Origin: Calothrix sp. FI2-JRJ7
GTDB taxonomy: Bacteria; Cyanobacteriota; Cyanobacteriia; Cyanobacteriales; Nostocaceae
Assembly: GCA_019359675.1 (NCBI GenBank)
Contig: JAHHGX010000065.1
Span: 124,001-188,000 of the forward strand
Length of the DNA stretch: 64,000 bases
Direction of reading: 5' to 3'
Part shown: piece by piece, positions 44,921 through 53,831 of the stretch
Layout of the letters: the number at the start of each line of letters is the position of its first letter
Numbering within the stretch: the stretch's first letter is position 1
Translations under genes and position numbers: made by a program
The notes under the pieces: generated by a model
Database searches by the model: none
Told to the model about the DNA's origin: nothing
What the model saw: only the letters and a program-made list of their open reading frames with translations

Positions 44921-46150
44921 ATGGTCTTTTCACTGTCTTCACACAACGTTATCCAGTACCTGCAAGTCGCAGGTCTGTTTAGCTTAGAAGATGGAGCTTT
45001 ATTTGATTCTCAATTGCCAGATTGCAAGAATCGTAATTTTGTTGTTACCCAAGCAGGACAAAAGCTCCTAGTCAAGCAAGAACGCGGTTTGAATAATGAA
45101 ATTCCTCACTCACTGTTTAACGAACTTCTTCAGCACCAGTTAACCCTTGCGTTTCCAGTGTTGAGAAACATTACTGCGCTGTCCTGTACGGTGGTGCATT
45201 TCGATGAAGAAAATTCAATATTGGTTCGTAATTATCTTGATGATTACCAAGAATTAGGCAGTTTGTATGGGGATAAGGGTATTTACCCCGAAACGATAGC
45301 AGCTACGGTAGGTAGTAACTTAGCAGCGCTACATCGCAGTACATACAACCGTCGTGAATATCGTAATTTTATGACGACTGCTCCAGATGGGGCAATTCGC
45401 TATGAATTTTTTAATCCAGCGCAGGGAGCGGGGTTTGTCACACCAGAGATGTTTGGAGTAATGGAGCAATCCGCACTCGACTTTTATGTACTTAACCAAC
45501 GCTACGAAATTTTAGAATCTGCTATTGCCGACTTAGCATGTGAATGGAGTCCTTGCTGTTTGACGCACAATGACTTGAAATTAGAAAACATTCTCGTTCA
45601 TGCGCGTTGGGATAAACTCGATAACTGCTTAATACGGTTTATCGATTGGGAAGCTGCGGCATGGGGTGAACCAGCGTTCGATTTAGGAACTTTAATTGCT
45701 GATTATCTACGAATTTGGTTATCTAGCATAATTGTTGACGAGACGTTGGAATTAGAAGAATCGCAACAGTTAGCTTTGATTGAGCTTGAAACACTCAGAC
45801 CTTCTATATTAGCATTGACCCGTGCTTATATAGGCGCCTTTCCAATGATTATGGAATACCGCAAAAACTTTATAACGCGCGTAGTGCAGTTTGCGGGTTT
45901 AGCTTTAATGAACAGTCTAGAGCAAGATATCAAATCTCAGCAAGGCTTTAATAACACCCAACTCAATATACTCTTAACATCCAAAACACTGTTAACAATG
46001 CCATTCGAGTCTATCAACACAGTGTTTGGAGTCAACGAATCAGAAATTCTTAGACCACTGCAAAAACTTGAAAAACCAAGTGTAACAGAACGCGACCATG
46101 AAAATCTGTTGCGAATTTACTACGAAAAACCTCGTTTACGCGGATGTTGA
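44921..46150 (+). CDS. APH-fold phosphotransferase paired with HopA1 protein
   Basis: 409-residue aminoglycoside-phosphotransferase/protein-kinase-like enzyme. The N-lobe has Lys52 in QKLLVKQERG. The catalytic loop is LTHNDLKLEN (His216, Asp218, Asn223), and the Mg-binding IDWEAAAWGEPAFDLGTL has Asp242. It could phosphorylate a small molecule or, by analogy with the kinases TvaC and LxmK, the Ser/Thr residues of a peptide. The next gene, 17 nt downstream, is a HopA1-family protein; this kinase-HopA1 pair installs dehydroamino acids in thioamitide and class V lanthipeptide synthesis. No aminoglycoside-resistance context is present. The substrate is unknown. Confidence 0.85.
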   Translation: MVFSLSSHNVIQYLQVAGLFSLEDGALFDSQLPDCKNRNFVVTQAGQKLLVKQERGLNNEIPHSLFNELLQHQLTLAFPVLRNITALSCTVVHFDEENSILVRNYLDDYQELGSLYGDKGIYPETIAATVGSNLAALHRSTYNRREYRNFMTTAPDGAIRYEFFNPAQGAGFVTPEMFGVMEQSALDFYVLNQRYEILESAIADLACEWSPCCLTHNDLKLENILVHARWDKLDNCLIRFIDWEAAAWGEPAFDLGTLIADYLRIWLSSIIVDETLELEESQQLALIELETLRPSILALTRAYIGAFPMIMEYRKNFITRVVQFAGLALMNSLEQDIKSQQGFNNTQLNILLTSKTLLTMPFESINTVFGVNESEILRPLQKLEKPSVTERDHENLLRIYYEKPRLRGC

Positions 46151-46167
46151 AAGGGGAAAACAACCAC

Positions 46168-47253
46168 ATGCTACAAACTGCTATTTCTTCTCTCGATAAC
46201 TTACGTGCAATAGCTAGTGATATTGAAATCTCAGATAATTTTTGTATTCGTCATCCTAGCTTTGAAAAGTTTGCTCTTTCGTCTGACGTGGTAGCGCGTT
46301 TTCAGCGTAACCCAGCTCAATTACAGCAAAAATACTACGCGCTGCTACTACGTAACTTCATTTTTGGGATTTATTTCAACGCATCGTTACAAAATATCTT
46401 GAGTAAACCCCCATCACGTGTAACCGGAATCTACGCACTGCATCACAACTTAGAGAATAATTCAATTCTGGGAATCGATGAAGAATTAAGAGCGCAACTC
46501 CACGAACATAACCACGGCGCCGGTTATTATGATTCTGGCTGGGAAGTACTACGACGCGAACCAGATGCAAGTTTAGCCGTAATCAAAGGTGGCTTAACTA
46601 TGTATGCTGATAGTAATCATGTTTATAAAGATATTCCAGCACCTAAACGTGGTGACTACATATCTATATGGCTACCCAAAAACCGCTTGCAAAACGGATA
46701 TTATATTGCTGTCTCTAATTGTGGACAAGCAGAATATGGCAATAGTGAAGATTGCGGATTGAGTAGAATATACTTTAATATTACGGAAGCAGGCGCCGTT
46801 CCATTAATCGATAGTCTTACCATTGCCCTTAACGAAGAAGAAATTCCTTTTAGCTATCATGTTCTGTGTCATCCTGCTGCCTTTAGTCGCTATGACTCAT
46901 GCATACTTGAATTTCAAAAGCAAGATTTTTTAATAATTCGTAAAATATTACAAACCGTATATTCGCAGCATCAATCATACTTCCTTCCCGAAATACCCTT
47001 ATTCACAAAATTCCTGGCACCGGGACTAGGAGTAGCAGAACAACCACAGCAAAAGTTAGCTAAGAATGAAAGCTTTGGCATGAATAGATGTCAAATTATA
47101 GCTAATACTTTGTTAGAATCGTGGCAACAAGGTGAGAATTCTATCGAAGGAAAGATGCAAGCAATTGAAAATAGTTTTAATCAAGCTGGTATAGACTTAC
47201 AGTATCCTTACCTCAACTCGAACTCGGAGGATATTTACACATCTTTAACTTAA
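46168..47253 (+). CDS. HopA1-family protein (putative phospho-Ser/Thr lyase)
   Basis: 361 residues from the ATG at 46168, preceded by AAGGGG. The HopA1 family is named for a Pseudomonas type III effector. Recognisable family parts are YYALLLRNFIFGIYFNASLQ, HEHNHGAGYYDSGWEV, the DYISIWLPKNRLQNGYYIAV strand pair and IPFSYHVLCHPAAFSRYDSC. In RiPP pathways the family member (TvaD, LxmY) eliminates phosphate from phosphorylated Ser/Thr. Being directly downstream of an APH kinase supports the same chemistry here, but this is inferred. No signal peptide. Confidence 0.82.
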   Translation: MLQTAISSLDNLRAIASDIEISDNFCIRHPSFEKFALSSDVVARFQRNPAQLQQKYYALLLRNFIFGIYFNASLQNILSKPPSRVTGIYALHHNLENNSILGIDEELRAQLHEHNHGAGYYDSGWEVLRREPDASLAVIKGGLTMYADSNHVYKDIPAPKRGDYISIWLPKNRLQNGYYIAVSNCGQAEYGNSEDCGLSRIYFNITEAGAVPLIDSLTIALNEEEIPFSYHVLCHPAAFSRYDSCILEFQKQDFLIIRKILQTVYSQHQSYFLPEIPLFTKFLAPGLGVAEQPQQKLAKNESFGMNRCQIIANTLLESWQQGENSIEGKMQAIENSFNQAGIDLQYPYLNSNSEDIYTSLT

Positions 47254-47264
47254 ATAGAAACCTG

Positions 47265-47279
47265 AGAAACCTGGTTTCT
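47265..47279. repeat. AGAAACC-GGTTTCT palindrome, copy 2
   Basis: AGAAACCTGGTTTCT, 12 nt after the HopA1 gene stop; may act as a weak terminator. Copy 3 lies at 47332-47346. Confidence 0.6.
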
Positions 47280-47331
47280 ACGCATTCATTGTCGCAGACA
47301 AATCGTTATTTCAATTAAATGCTATCAACTA

Positions 47332-47346
47332 AGAAACCAGGTTTCT
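47332..47346. repeat. AGAAACC-GGTTTCT palindrome, copy 3
   Basis: AGAAACCAGGTTTCT, 67 bp from copy 2, so the two palindromes bracket a 52-bp AT-rich segment. Confidence 0.6.
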
Positions 47347-47423
47347 ATTGGCGCCGATTAATATATGAGAGGTACAACAGGTAAAGAACTTATTTAAAAT
47401 AGATTTTTGCAGGGTAGCCAGGA

Positions 47424-47840
47424 ATGCCATTTATATATCATCGTACCGTCCGGTTTCAAGATACTGATGCTGCAGGTGTAGTATATTTTGCCAACGTTTT
47501 AAAAATTTGCCACGAAGCTTACGAAGAATCTTTAGAAGCATCGGGTATAATTCTCAAAGAATTTTTTACAAACCCATCGGTTGCATACCCAATCATTCAT
47601 GCAAATGTAGACTTTTTTCGTCCAATCACTTGCGGTGACAAACTCAAAATTCGTTTGATACCACAAAAACTAAGCGAAGAGAAATTTGAGATAGATTACG
47701 AAATAATTATTGCTGATTTAGTGGCGAGTAAAGCGCTTACTAGACATGCGTGTATTGATACAGCAACTCGACATAAAAAGCAATTACCAAATGCAATGAA
47801 TAAATGGATACAAGAATATAAATTTGTACCTATATTCTAA
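47424..47840 (+). CDS. 1,4-dihydroxy-2-naphthoyl-CoA thioesterase
   Basis: 138-residue hotdog-fold thioesterase that releases DHNA from its CoA ester in phylloquinone (vitamin K1) synthesis. The 4HBT-type motif [20 protein letters not shown] holds the catalytic Asp (Asp13 or Asp15). [20 protein letters not shown] follows. Length is normal. It converges on menE with a 4-bp overlap of stop regions; pathway neighbours thus support the DHNA-CoA assignment over a general 4-hydroxybenzoyl-CoA thioesterase. Confidence 0.9.
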   Translation: MPFIYHRTVRFQDTDAAGVVYFANVLKICHEAYEESLEASGIILKEFFTNPSVAYPIIHANVDFFRPITCGDKLKIRLIPQKLSEEKFEIDYEIIIADLVASKALTRHACIDTATRHKKQLPNAMNKWIQEYKFVPIF

Positions 47841-49216
47841 ACCTCCCATAGGGTAGGCGTTTTGCCTGCCTCACCCAAACATTCAACTGCAATTCTCAAA
47901 ATTTCATCACGATTAACTTTACCCTGTAAATTACGTGGTATCACAGAAACAGGTGCCCAATACTTAGGAATTTTATACTTACTCAAACCATACTTTAGAA
48001 TAGTTTCAATAGCAAAAGTTGAAGTATTCGAGTACTTAGGCACATAAACAGCGGTAACAGCTTGTCCCCAATACTTATCGACAATACCCACAACACAAAC
48101 ATCAATCACCATTTGTGTTTCTCGAATCGCAGCTTCTACCTCTTCTGGGTAAACATTTTCACCACCAGTAATAATTTTACTACTATCACGACCAACTATA
48201 TATAAATAGCCTTGCTCATCAAAATAACCAACATCATCTATTTTAAAATTATTACTATTATCATTATCACCCCAATAACCCAAAAACAAAGATTCAGATT
48301 CAACATTAACCTTACCATCACAAATCGAAACTCGTGCGTGAGGAAGAACTTTTCCACAACCACGTTTACCCCTTAAAAAATCATCAGGTTTTAACGTAAC
48401 GATTTGTGAAGCAGTTTCCGTCATTCCATAAGTAGGCGCCAATCTAATTTGGTGATATCTAGCTTTCTCCAACAACTCATCCCAAGCAGGGGCGCCACCT
48501 AAAAGCACAGTATCAAACTTAGATAACCATATAGCCAACTGTGAGTCTTGTAAAAATCGTTGTAGCTGAGTAGGTACTAAAGAAATAAAAAAACCAGAAG
48601 GGTCAATTTCAGGCACTTCCTCCAATACTAGCTGTTTAAAATTGCAAATAGCCAACTTTCCACCAGTAGTAAACGCGCGTATAAACTGCATCAACCCGCT
48701 GACATGGTACAACGGCAACAAACAAACAGAATTAACCTGGCTAACTTGAAAATATTCTGTAAACCCACGTACCGAAGCGACTAAAGTCTCCCAAGTATGA
48801 ACACAAAACTTAACCTTCCCAGAAGAACCACCAGTGGGAATCATAATTGTAGAGACACATAAACCGGAGGTTTTCCCGTAGGGATTAATCGTGTCTGTAC
48901 GAGTGCTGAGTGTTGAGTGCTGAGTGATGAGTGTCGAGTGATGAGTGTCAAATTTTTTGCCCCAAATAATATCTGGTTGTACTAAATCTAAAACTTGGCG
49001 CCATTCATTGTCACCCCAGTCAGGATTACATAAAAAGACTTGACATTTTGCTTCAACAGCAGCATTGAAACCAGCAAGAAATTTTATAGGGTCACGGTAA
49101 GCAATAATTACTTTTGAGGTGCCGGGGCAATTATAAGCGAGTTCTGCACTGAAATTTTCAACTAGACTTTTAAATAAGTCATGAGAAGCAAAATCAAAGA
49201 TTTGATATTTTACCAT
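47837..49216 (-). CDS. menE: 2-succinylbenzoate-CoA ligase with repeat-derived insert
   Basis: Adenylate-forming ligase that activates o-succinylbenzoate in phylloquinone synthesis. 459 residues, with the P-loop [21 protein letters not shown] (A5), [20 protein letters not shown] (A7-A8) and [11 protein letters not shown] carrying the catalytic Lys. Residues 90-109 ([20 protein letters not shown]) are encoded by an AGTGCTG-type heptamer array. Residues 105-124 lie in a second inverted repeat (48849-48900), giving an insert of about 35 residues just before the P-loop. The insert is in frame and the motifs are intact, so the enzyme is probably active. Confidence 0.92.
   Translation of the reverse strand: MVKYQIFDFASHDLFKSLVENFSAELAYNCPGTSKVIIAYRDPIKFLAGFNAAVEAKCQVFLCNPDWGDNEWRQVLDLVQPDIIWGKKFDTHHSTLITQHSTLSTRTDTINPYGKTSGLCVSTIMIPTGGSSGKVKFCVHTWETLVASVRGFTEYFQVSQVNSVCLLPLYHVSGLMQFIRAFTTGGKLAICNFKQLVLEEVPEIDPSGFFISLVPTQLQRFLQDSQLAIWLSKFDTVLLGGAPAWDELLEKARYHQIRLAPTYGMTETASQIVTLKPDDFLRGKRGCGKVLPHARVSICDGKVNVESESLFLGYWGDNDNSNNFKIDDVGYFDEQGYLYIVGRDSSKIITGGENVYPEEVEAAIRETQMVIDVCVVGIVDKYWGQAVTAVYVPKYSNTSTFAIETILKYGLSKYKIPKYWAPVSVIPRNLQGKVNRDEILRIAVECLGEAGKTPTLWEV
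48849..48900. repeat. GTAGAGACAC inverted repeat inside menE
   Basis: GTAGAGACAC (48849-48858) and GTGTCTGTAC (48891-48900) are inverted ends with one mismatch. The element is translated as part of MenE. Confidence 0.7.
48902..48950. repeat. AGTGCTG heptamer array inside menE
   Basis: Seven 7-bp units (AGTGCTG, AGTGTTG, AGTGCTG, AGTGATG, AGTGTCG, AGTGATG, AGTGTCA). Same heptamer as at 28655-28675. Confidence 0.85.
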
Positions 49217-49300
49217 ATATTTGAATGTTTAGATGAAATATTTAAAAGAGTACGATTCGTTGATACGAGCCATTTTCGCCCAATACAGTGAATTTTGGAA

Positions 49301-49364
49301 GTAGGGTGCGATCAGGCTACGAAAATATTTCAACGTAGTTATAAGACTTGTAGCGTCACGCACC
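49301..49364. repeat. GGTGCGTGA inverted-repeat element, copy 4
   Basis: GTAGGGTGCG at the left and TCACGCACC at the right (49356-49364), with inner GGCTAC and GTAGC pairing; more diverged than the other copies. Confidence 0.65.
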
Positions 49365-49617
49365 GACAAGAGCGTTGTGGCTTTGTACCTTTGTGGTTTA
49401 TTTAAAAAATTAAGCATTGGTTAATAGTATATTAATTAGCAATTACAAGGAAAGTAAAGAAATAAAATTGTTTATATAAATAGCCTTCAAATGTATAGGC
49501 ATAGCCACGAATAATTAGATAAGCGTTATATATTATATTGAGTCAGTGATGACGATAAAAAATAAATTTATTGTTATGCGGAATTGATAAATCGTGTTTT
49601 GTAGTTTATAGCAGCCT

Positions 49618-49632
49618 AGAAACCCGGTTTCT
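49618..49632. repeat. AGAAACC-GGTTTCT palindrome, copy 4
   Basis: AGAAACCCGGTTTCT. Confidence 0.6.
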
Positions 49633-49799
49633 TTGTGTAAGTATAAACATGAATAATTTCAGCATTTTATTTGATTTGATAGAAACTATCATTCTTGAGT
49701 GAGCGCGTTCATCGACCAAGTATTTACCGAAGCCGTTTACTATAACTGCAAGCAGCACTCGCTCAACGGGCAGGAAATCAAGAAACTGCGCGTTTGGCA

Positions 49800-50210
49800 A
49801 TGTCAAGAGTAATTCAAATAGAGCAACTATTACCCCAACTCGAAGCACAAGTAAAGCAAGCAGAACAGTACGTCAACGCTTCTAAAGAAAAGTTAAACCG
49901 CGAACGAATGAAGCTTGAAGCGTACAAAACCGATATGCAAAATATGAAAGACTTAGCAGAAATTAACGAAGCTTTAGGAGCAATTGCTAAAGTCAACAAT
50001 GAATTTGATATTGGTTCAGCACGTTCGCAGTTTGAAACCGCAAAAAACGCTGTTCAGGGTAGAAACTTGCGCCAAAACGCTTTAGCTGAGTTATCTGAAA
50101 ACCCAGCCGAAAAACTTCAGGCAGACCTGGAGCAAATGACCGCAGACGACGAAATTAATCGGCGCCTGCTTTTGTTGAACGATTCCAATCCGAAACAGCT
50201 ACCTCAATAA
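49800..50210 (+). CDS. PspA/IM30-like coiled-coil protein, apparently N-terminally truncated
   Basis: 136 residues from the ATG at 49800 (MSRVIQIEQLLPQLEAQVKQ). It is almost wholly coiled coil, ending with FDIGSARSQFETAKNAVQ and a short EINRRLLLLND tail, which resembles the C-terminal half of PspA/IM30 proteins. The same frame is open upstream to 49746 and reads LQAALAQRAGNQETARLA, also family-like. A GTG at 49699 in another frame reads SAFIDQVFTEAVYYN, so a single-base loss near 49743 may have cut the N-terminus. It lies 36 nt before a PstS-like gene. The start and functional status are uncertain. Confidence 0.6.
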   Translation: MSRVIQIEQLLPQLEAQVKQAEQYVNASKEKLNRERMKLEAYKTDMQNMKDLAEINEALGAIAKVNNEFDIGSARSQFETAKNAVQGRNLRQNALAELSENPAEKLQADLEQMTADDEINRRLLLLNDSNPKQLPQ

Positions 50211-50246
50211 GTCCAATCAAATACATCAACCACAGAAAATAATCAT

Positions 50247-51176
50247 ATGGCTCAAAGAAGCGGCCCACCACCAATCGTTTTCATTGCTGCACTACTTGCA
50301 TTGCTTGGAGGGGGTTACTGGTTCTTCTTCATGCGTAACCAGGCGCCTGCTCCGGTTGCTACCGATGCTCCAGTAAATACCACTCAAACAGGTTCTACTG
50401 GTACTCCAACTGGTACAAACACAACAATATCTGCTGCATTTCCATTACTTGCAAACGTACCTGCCGGAACATCAGTTACAATTGATGGTTCTACATCGAT
50501 GGTGACTGTTAACGAAAACCTCAAACAAGGTTTCCAAAGACAATTCCAAGGCGCCAACGTAAGTACTAGTGCAGGTGGTTCCGACAAAGGTATTCAAGAC
50601 TTAATTGCTGGAAAAGTAGAAATAGCAGCAGTATCACGACCACTAACTTCATCTGAACAAGCACAAGGATTAATAGCTGTTCCCATTGCAAACGATGCAA
50701 TTGCAGTTGTTGTAGGTAAAAATAATCCTTTTAGTGCAGGATTAACCATTGCTCAGGTATCAGATATTTTCCAAGGAAAAGTTAATAATTGGTCGGCAGT
50801 TGGAGGAACAGCAGGAACTATCCGCGTTATTAATCGACCAGCTATAAGCGGAACTAATAAATCATTTCAAGAATTAATATTAAAAGGTGCCAACTTTGGT
50901 ACAACACCAAACATAACAACATTACCAAGGGATGCGACAACTCCTTTACTTCAAGCTTTAGGAACTGATGGAATTGGTTATGCCACATACGCACAAGTCG
51001 CGAAACAACAAACAGTGCGAGTTGTTCCTATTGATGGATTGACACCAGATTCATCTAGCTATCCTTACCAAAGAACCTTATATTACGTTTACAAAACTCC
51101 TGCAAATCCTGCTGTACAAGCATTTTTAGGCTATGCAACTTCTCCTCAAGGACAGCAGGCTTTAATCGGTAATTAA
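50247..51176 (+). CDS. PstS-like phosphate/anion-binding protein
   Basis: 309-residue periplasmic-binding-protein type II of the PstS/PBP-like family. A single N-terminal membrane anchor (VFIAALLALLGGGYWFFFM) and a Pro/Thr-rich linker precede the binding domain. That domain has GSTSMVTVNENLKQGFQRQF, AGGSDKGIQDLIAGKVEIAA, DAIAVVVGKNNP, IAQVSDIFQGKVNNWSAVGG and GTDGIGYATYAQVAKQQ. It is anchored rather than freely periplasmic. No Pst permease genes are adjacent, so it may sense rather than transport. It is preceded by the PspA-like gene and followed by a C/G-run hairpin. Confidence 0.88.
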   Translation: MAQRSGPPPIVFIAALLALLGGGYWFFFMRNQAPAPVATDAPVNTTQTGSTGTPTGTNTTISAAFPLLANVPAGTSVTIDGSTSMVTVNENLKQGFQRQFQGANVSTSAGGSDKGIQDLIAGKVEIAAVSRPLTSSEQAQGLIAVPIANDAIAVVVGKNNPFSAGLTIAQVSDIFQGKVNNWSAVGGTAGTIRVINRPAISGTNKSFQELILKGANFGTTPNITTLPRDATTPLLQALGTDGIGYATYAQVAKQQTVRVVPIDGLTPDSSSYPYQRTLYYVYKTPANPAVQAFLGYATSPQGQQALIGN

Positions 51177-51240
51177 CTTGCAACGTTTCGATCCCCCCTA
51201 ACAAGAACGCGAATTCGGGGGGAACAAGAGCCAGTCAAAG

Positions 51241-51261
51241 CCCCCCCTTATTAAGGGGGGG
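51241..51261. terminator. C7...G7 hairpin between convergent genes
   Basis: Seven C (51241-51247), TTATTAA and seven G (51255-51261) form a strong stem between the PstS-like gene and nadK. Runs of CCCCCC and GGGGGG nearby (51191-51275) suggest it is part of a dispersed GC-run repeat as well. Confidence 0.55.
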
Positions 51262-51283
51262 TTGGGGGGATCCAATTATCCAA

Positions 51284-52207
51284 CTAATTACTATGATTAG
51301 TACTACTATATCGAACCCTAGTACCTGCCCACAGTAACTTTTCGCGTAGAGTTTGATAATAAGAATTATTCTCGCGCAGTACAATAAACTTAGCGCGACA
51401 ATCAGCCATTCTAATATCAACGCGGTGTCCTGGCCAAATAGAAGTAGCAAGTACTCCATCCATCCAGAGCTTTGTACTCAAATCGTAATCTCCTAGGGGC
51501 CAAATGCTAACTACCGAACCAGGAGGTAAAACAATTGGACGACTTGAGAGACTCATTGGGCAAATAGGAGTAACAGTGAGTGCTTCCATACCGTCGTGCA
51601 TGATGGGACCGTTTGCGGAAACTGTATAACCTGTTGAACCTGTGGGAGTCGCAACAATTAACCCGTCTCCAACATACTGGTCTATAACCTCACCGTCGAT
51701 TTCAATTTCTAAAATTGATGTAATCATTCGGTCTGCTGAAGCGGGTTTGACGCACATCTCATTCAAACATAAATACCGCTCAGTCACAGGTTCCAAATTA
51801 GACCCATGTCCCTCAAATACTGCCGCTTGCAACATCATACGTCGTTGAATTGCATAGCGGTCTTCTAGCAACCTGTCCCAAACTTGTTCGGTGTCTTTAA
51901 ATTCATCTACCGACTCGGTTAAAAATCCCAGGTGTCCCCCAACATTAACACCTAATATCGGAATACCTTTCTCTGCCAAATGTCTGGCGCCTGTTAATAC
52001 TGTACCGTCACCACCCAACACTAAAGCCAAGTCTATCTCAAGATTAGCGGAAGCCAAAAATACTGGATAAGGATTATCCTTTGGTCCGCTTGGTCCCATC
52101 AAGACTTGGCAGTTACGATTTTCGAGTTGTTTCGCGCAAATCTCTGCCCAACGCTTGCTTTGGGCATCGCGCGCTTTATAAGCAATAATTACCTGCTTTA
52201 AATCCAC
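51284..52207 (-). CDS. nadK: NAD kinase
   Basis: Phosphorylates NAD+ to NADP+ with ATP. 307 residues. The diglycine/NAD-kinase motif LVLGGDGTVLTGARHLAEKG (GGDGT at 65-69) is followed by GILGVNVGGHLGFLT-like residues (VNVGGHLGFLTE) and VATPTGSTGYTVSANGP. It starts 7 nt after the ndhE stop on the same strand, so it probably forms the last gene of the ndhA-I-G-E operon. Cyanobacteria often have two NAD kinases; which one this is cannot be told. Confidence 0.95.
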   Translation of the reverse strand: MDLKQVIIAYKARDAQSKRWAEICAKQLENRNCQVLMGPSGPKDNPYPVFLASANLEIDLALVLGGDGTVLTGARHLAEKGIPILGVNVGGHLGFLTESVDEFKDTEQVWDRLLEDRYAIQRRMMLQAAVFEGHGSNLEPVTERYLCLNEMCVKPASADRMITSILEIEIDGEVIDQYVGDGLIVATPTGSTGYTVSANGPIMHDGMEALTVTPICPMSLSSRPIVLPPGSVVSIWPLGDYDLSTKLWMDGVLATSIWPGHRVDIRMADCRAKFIVLRENNSYYQTLREKLLWAGTRVRYSSTNHSN

Positions 52208-52214
52208 ACGAATA

Positions 52215-52520
52215 CTACCATTTAAGGAGATTAAACTGCTCCATATCGACAGTATCGCGATTACGATAAATTGCCAATACTATAGCTAATCCTACCGCTG
52301 CTTCGGCTGCTGCTACAGTAATTACGAATACAGTGAAAACTTGACCCTTAATTTCTACTGGGTCAAGGTAGTTAGAAAATGCCATCAAATTCAGGTTTAC
52401 CGCATTCAGCAGTAATTCGATTGACATTAGCACTCGTACAGCATTACGGCTGGTAATTAAGCCAAAAATACCGATACAAAATAGTGCTGCGGCAAGTATC
52501 AAAAAGTACTGAAGTTGCAT
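52215..52520 (-). CDS. ndhE: NAD(P)H-quinone oxidoreductase subunit 4L
   Basis: Small membrane subunit of the photosynthetic NDH-1 complex (proton-pumping arm). 101 residues, [20 protein letters not shown] then [20 protein letters not shown] with the conserved membrane Glu, and [20 protein letters not shown]. It is 9 nt downstream of ndhG. Confidence 0.97.
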   Translation of the reverse strand: MQLQYFLILAAALFCIGIFGLITSRNAVRVLMSIELLLNAVNLNLMAFSNYLDPVEIKGQVFTVFVITVAAAEAAVGLAIVLAIYRNRDTVDMEQFNLLKW

Positions 52521-52529
52521 AAATTATTT

Positions 52530-53135
52530 CTACGATAGTTCATTCTCAACCGATGAGACTAATTCTCTCGGACGTTCGGGTAAAGTCAAAACTGTTTGTC
52601 GCAAATCTGAAGGACTAACTTCTGGTAAATACTCACGACGCGCCAGAATAATTGCACCAACCATTGCCATTAGCAACAGTACAGAAGCAAGTTCAAAAGG
52701 TAACAAAAAGTCACTAAAGAAATGTTCCCCAATTACTATGATGGGTTGTGGCGCCGGAGCAAGTGTAGAAAGTGACCAAGGAGTTGCCAGAACCATTGTA
52801 CTGAGAAGAGCAAATAGTCCAAAGCTGACAACAGCAGTCAGTGCTTTGCGTACCCAAGCTGTAGGATAAGGAACAAAATTTTGACGCTTGTTTACCAACA
52901 TAATGGCAAACAAAATCAAAACGTTGATGGCGCCGACGTAAACGAGTAATTGTGCTGCGGCGACAAAATCAGCATTCAGCAACAAATACAAGCCAGCAAT
53001 ACCAGCAAAAACTCCACCCAACAAAAAAGCGGAATAGACGATGTTATCAAATAAAACAACACCTAACGCACTGCCAATCACCATCAGCGCTAGGATAACG
53101 AACGAAACAGTTTGTACACCGGAAGCTAAATTCAC
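52530..53135 (-). CDS. ndhG: NAD(P)H-quinone oxidoreductase subunit 6
   Basis: Membrane subunit NdhG (NuoJ type) of NDH-1. 201 residues with five spans, such as SAFLLGGVFAGIAGLYLLLN and the AAQLLVYVGAINVLILFAIM helix containing the conserved pi-bulge region. The C-terminus is soluble (EVSPSDLRQTVLTLPERPRE). Twelve nt downstream of ndhI. Confidence 0.97.
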   Translation of the reverse strand: MNLASGVQTVSFVILALMVIGSALGVVLFDNIVYSAFLLGGVFAGIAGLYLLLNADFVAAAQLLVYVGAINVLILFAIMLVNKRQNFVPYPTAWVRKALTAVVSFGLFALLSTMVLATPWSLSTLAPAPQPIIVIGEHFFSDFLLPFELASVLLLMAMVGAIILARREYLPEVSPSDLRQTVLTLPERPRELVSSVENELS

Positions 53136-53147
53136 TTTACTTATCCT

Positions 53148-53732
53148 TTATTTTTCCGCTTGTTCGATTAAGTCTTGAGGACGGGCGCCGGGACGAGGAG
53201 CATCAGCAGGAAGTCCATGAGGCTCCATAACACCCTTGGGTAAGTACACAAGTTCGCGTAAAGGTGTCACCATTGGGTCGTCAGTAACCTTATAAGGTAA
53301 GCGACCAAGGGCAACGTTATCATAATTCAACTCGTGGCGGTCATAAGTTGAAAGCTCATACTCTTCTGTCATCGATAAACAGTTAGTAGGACAATATTCA
53401 ACACAGTTACCGCAGAAAATACAAACACCAAAGTCAATACTATAGTGATTGAGCTTTTTCTTCTTAGTAGCCTTATCAAATTCCCAATCAACTACAGGCA
53501 AGTTAATCGGACATACCCGTACACAGACTTCGCAAGCAATACATTTATCAAATTCAAAATGGATACGACCGCGAAACCGTTCACTAGGAATCAACTTCTC
53601 ATAAGGATACTGAACGGTAACAGGGCGCCGCTGCATGTGGTCGAAGGTAACAGAAAGACCTTCACCAATATACTTAGCAGCTTGTACCGCTTCTTTCGCG
53701 TAATCGCCAACTTGTTTGAGGAATTTAAGCAT
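53148..53732 (-). CDS. ndhI: NAD(P)H-quinone oxidoreductase subunit I (2 x 4Fe-4S)
   Basis: Iron-sulfur subunit of NDH-1 that carries electrons toward quinone. 194 residues with the two ferredoxin motifs [12 protein letters not shown] and [12 protein letters not shown], each ligating a 4Fe-4S cluster, and the N-terminal amphipathic [20 protein letters not shown]. The ndhA gene is 99 nt upstream; the spacer is filled with a GTCAGGA heptamer repeat. Confidence 0.97.
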   Translation of the reverse strand: MLKFLKQVGDYAKEAVQAAKYIGEGLSVTFDHMQRRPVTVQYPYEKLIPSERFRGRIHFEFDKCIACEVCVRVCPINLPVVDWEFDKATKKKKLNHYSIDFGVCIFCGNCVEYCPTNCLSMTEEYELSTYDRHELNYDNVALGRLPYKVTDDPMVTPLRELVYLPKGVMEPHGLPADAPRPGARPQDLIEQAEK

Positions 53733-53757
53733 AGTTTCTCTCTCTTTTTTCTTTAAG

Positions 53758-53830
53758 GTCAGGAGTCAGGAGTCAGAATTTAGGAGCCTTAACTCCTACC
53801 TTCTGACTCCTGAATTCTAACTCCTGACTG
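53758..53830. repeat. GTCAGGA heptamer repeats in inverted arrangement inside the ndh operon
   Basis: GTCAGGA GTCAGGA GTCAGAA on the left and the complementary TCTGACTCCTGA/TAACTCCTGACTG on the right, in the ndhA-ndhI spacer. It can fold into a long imperfect hairpin within the operon mRNA. Confidence 0.75.
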
Positions 53831-53831
53831 T

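Larger units (their letters stand above)
49217..49698. other. Gap upstream of menE and the PspA-like fragment (482 bp)
   Basis: No gene. It contains a decayed GGTGCGTGA element (49301-49364) and an AGAAACCCGGTTTCT palindrome (49618-49632). Confidence 0.55.
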
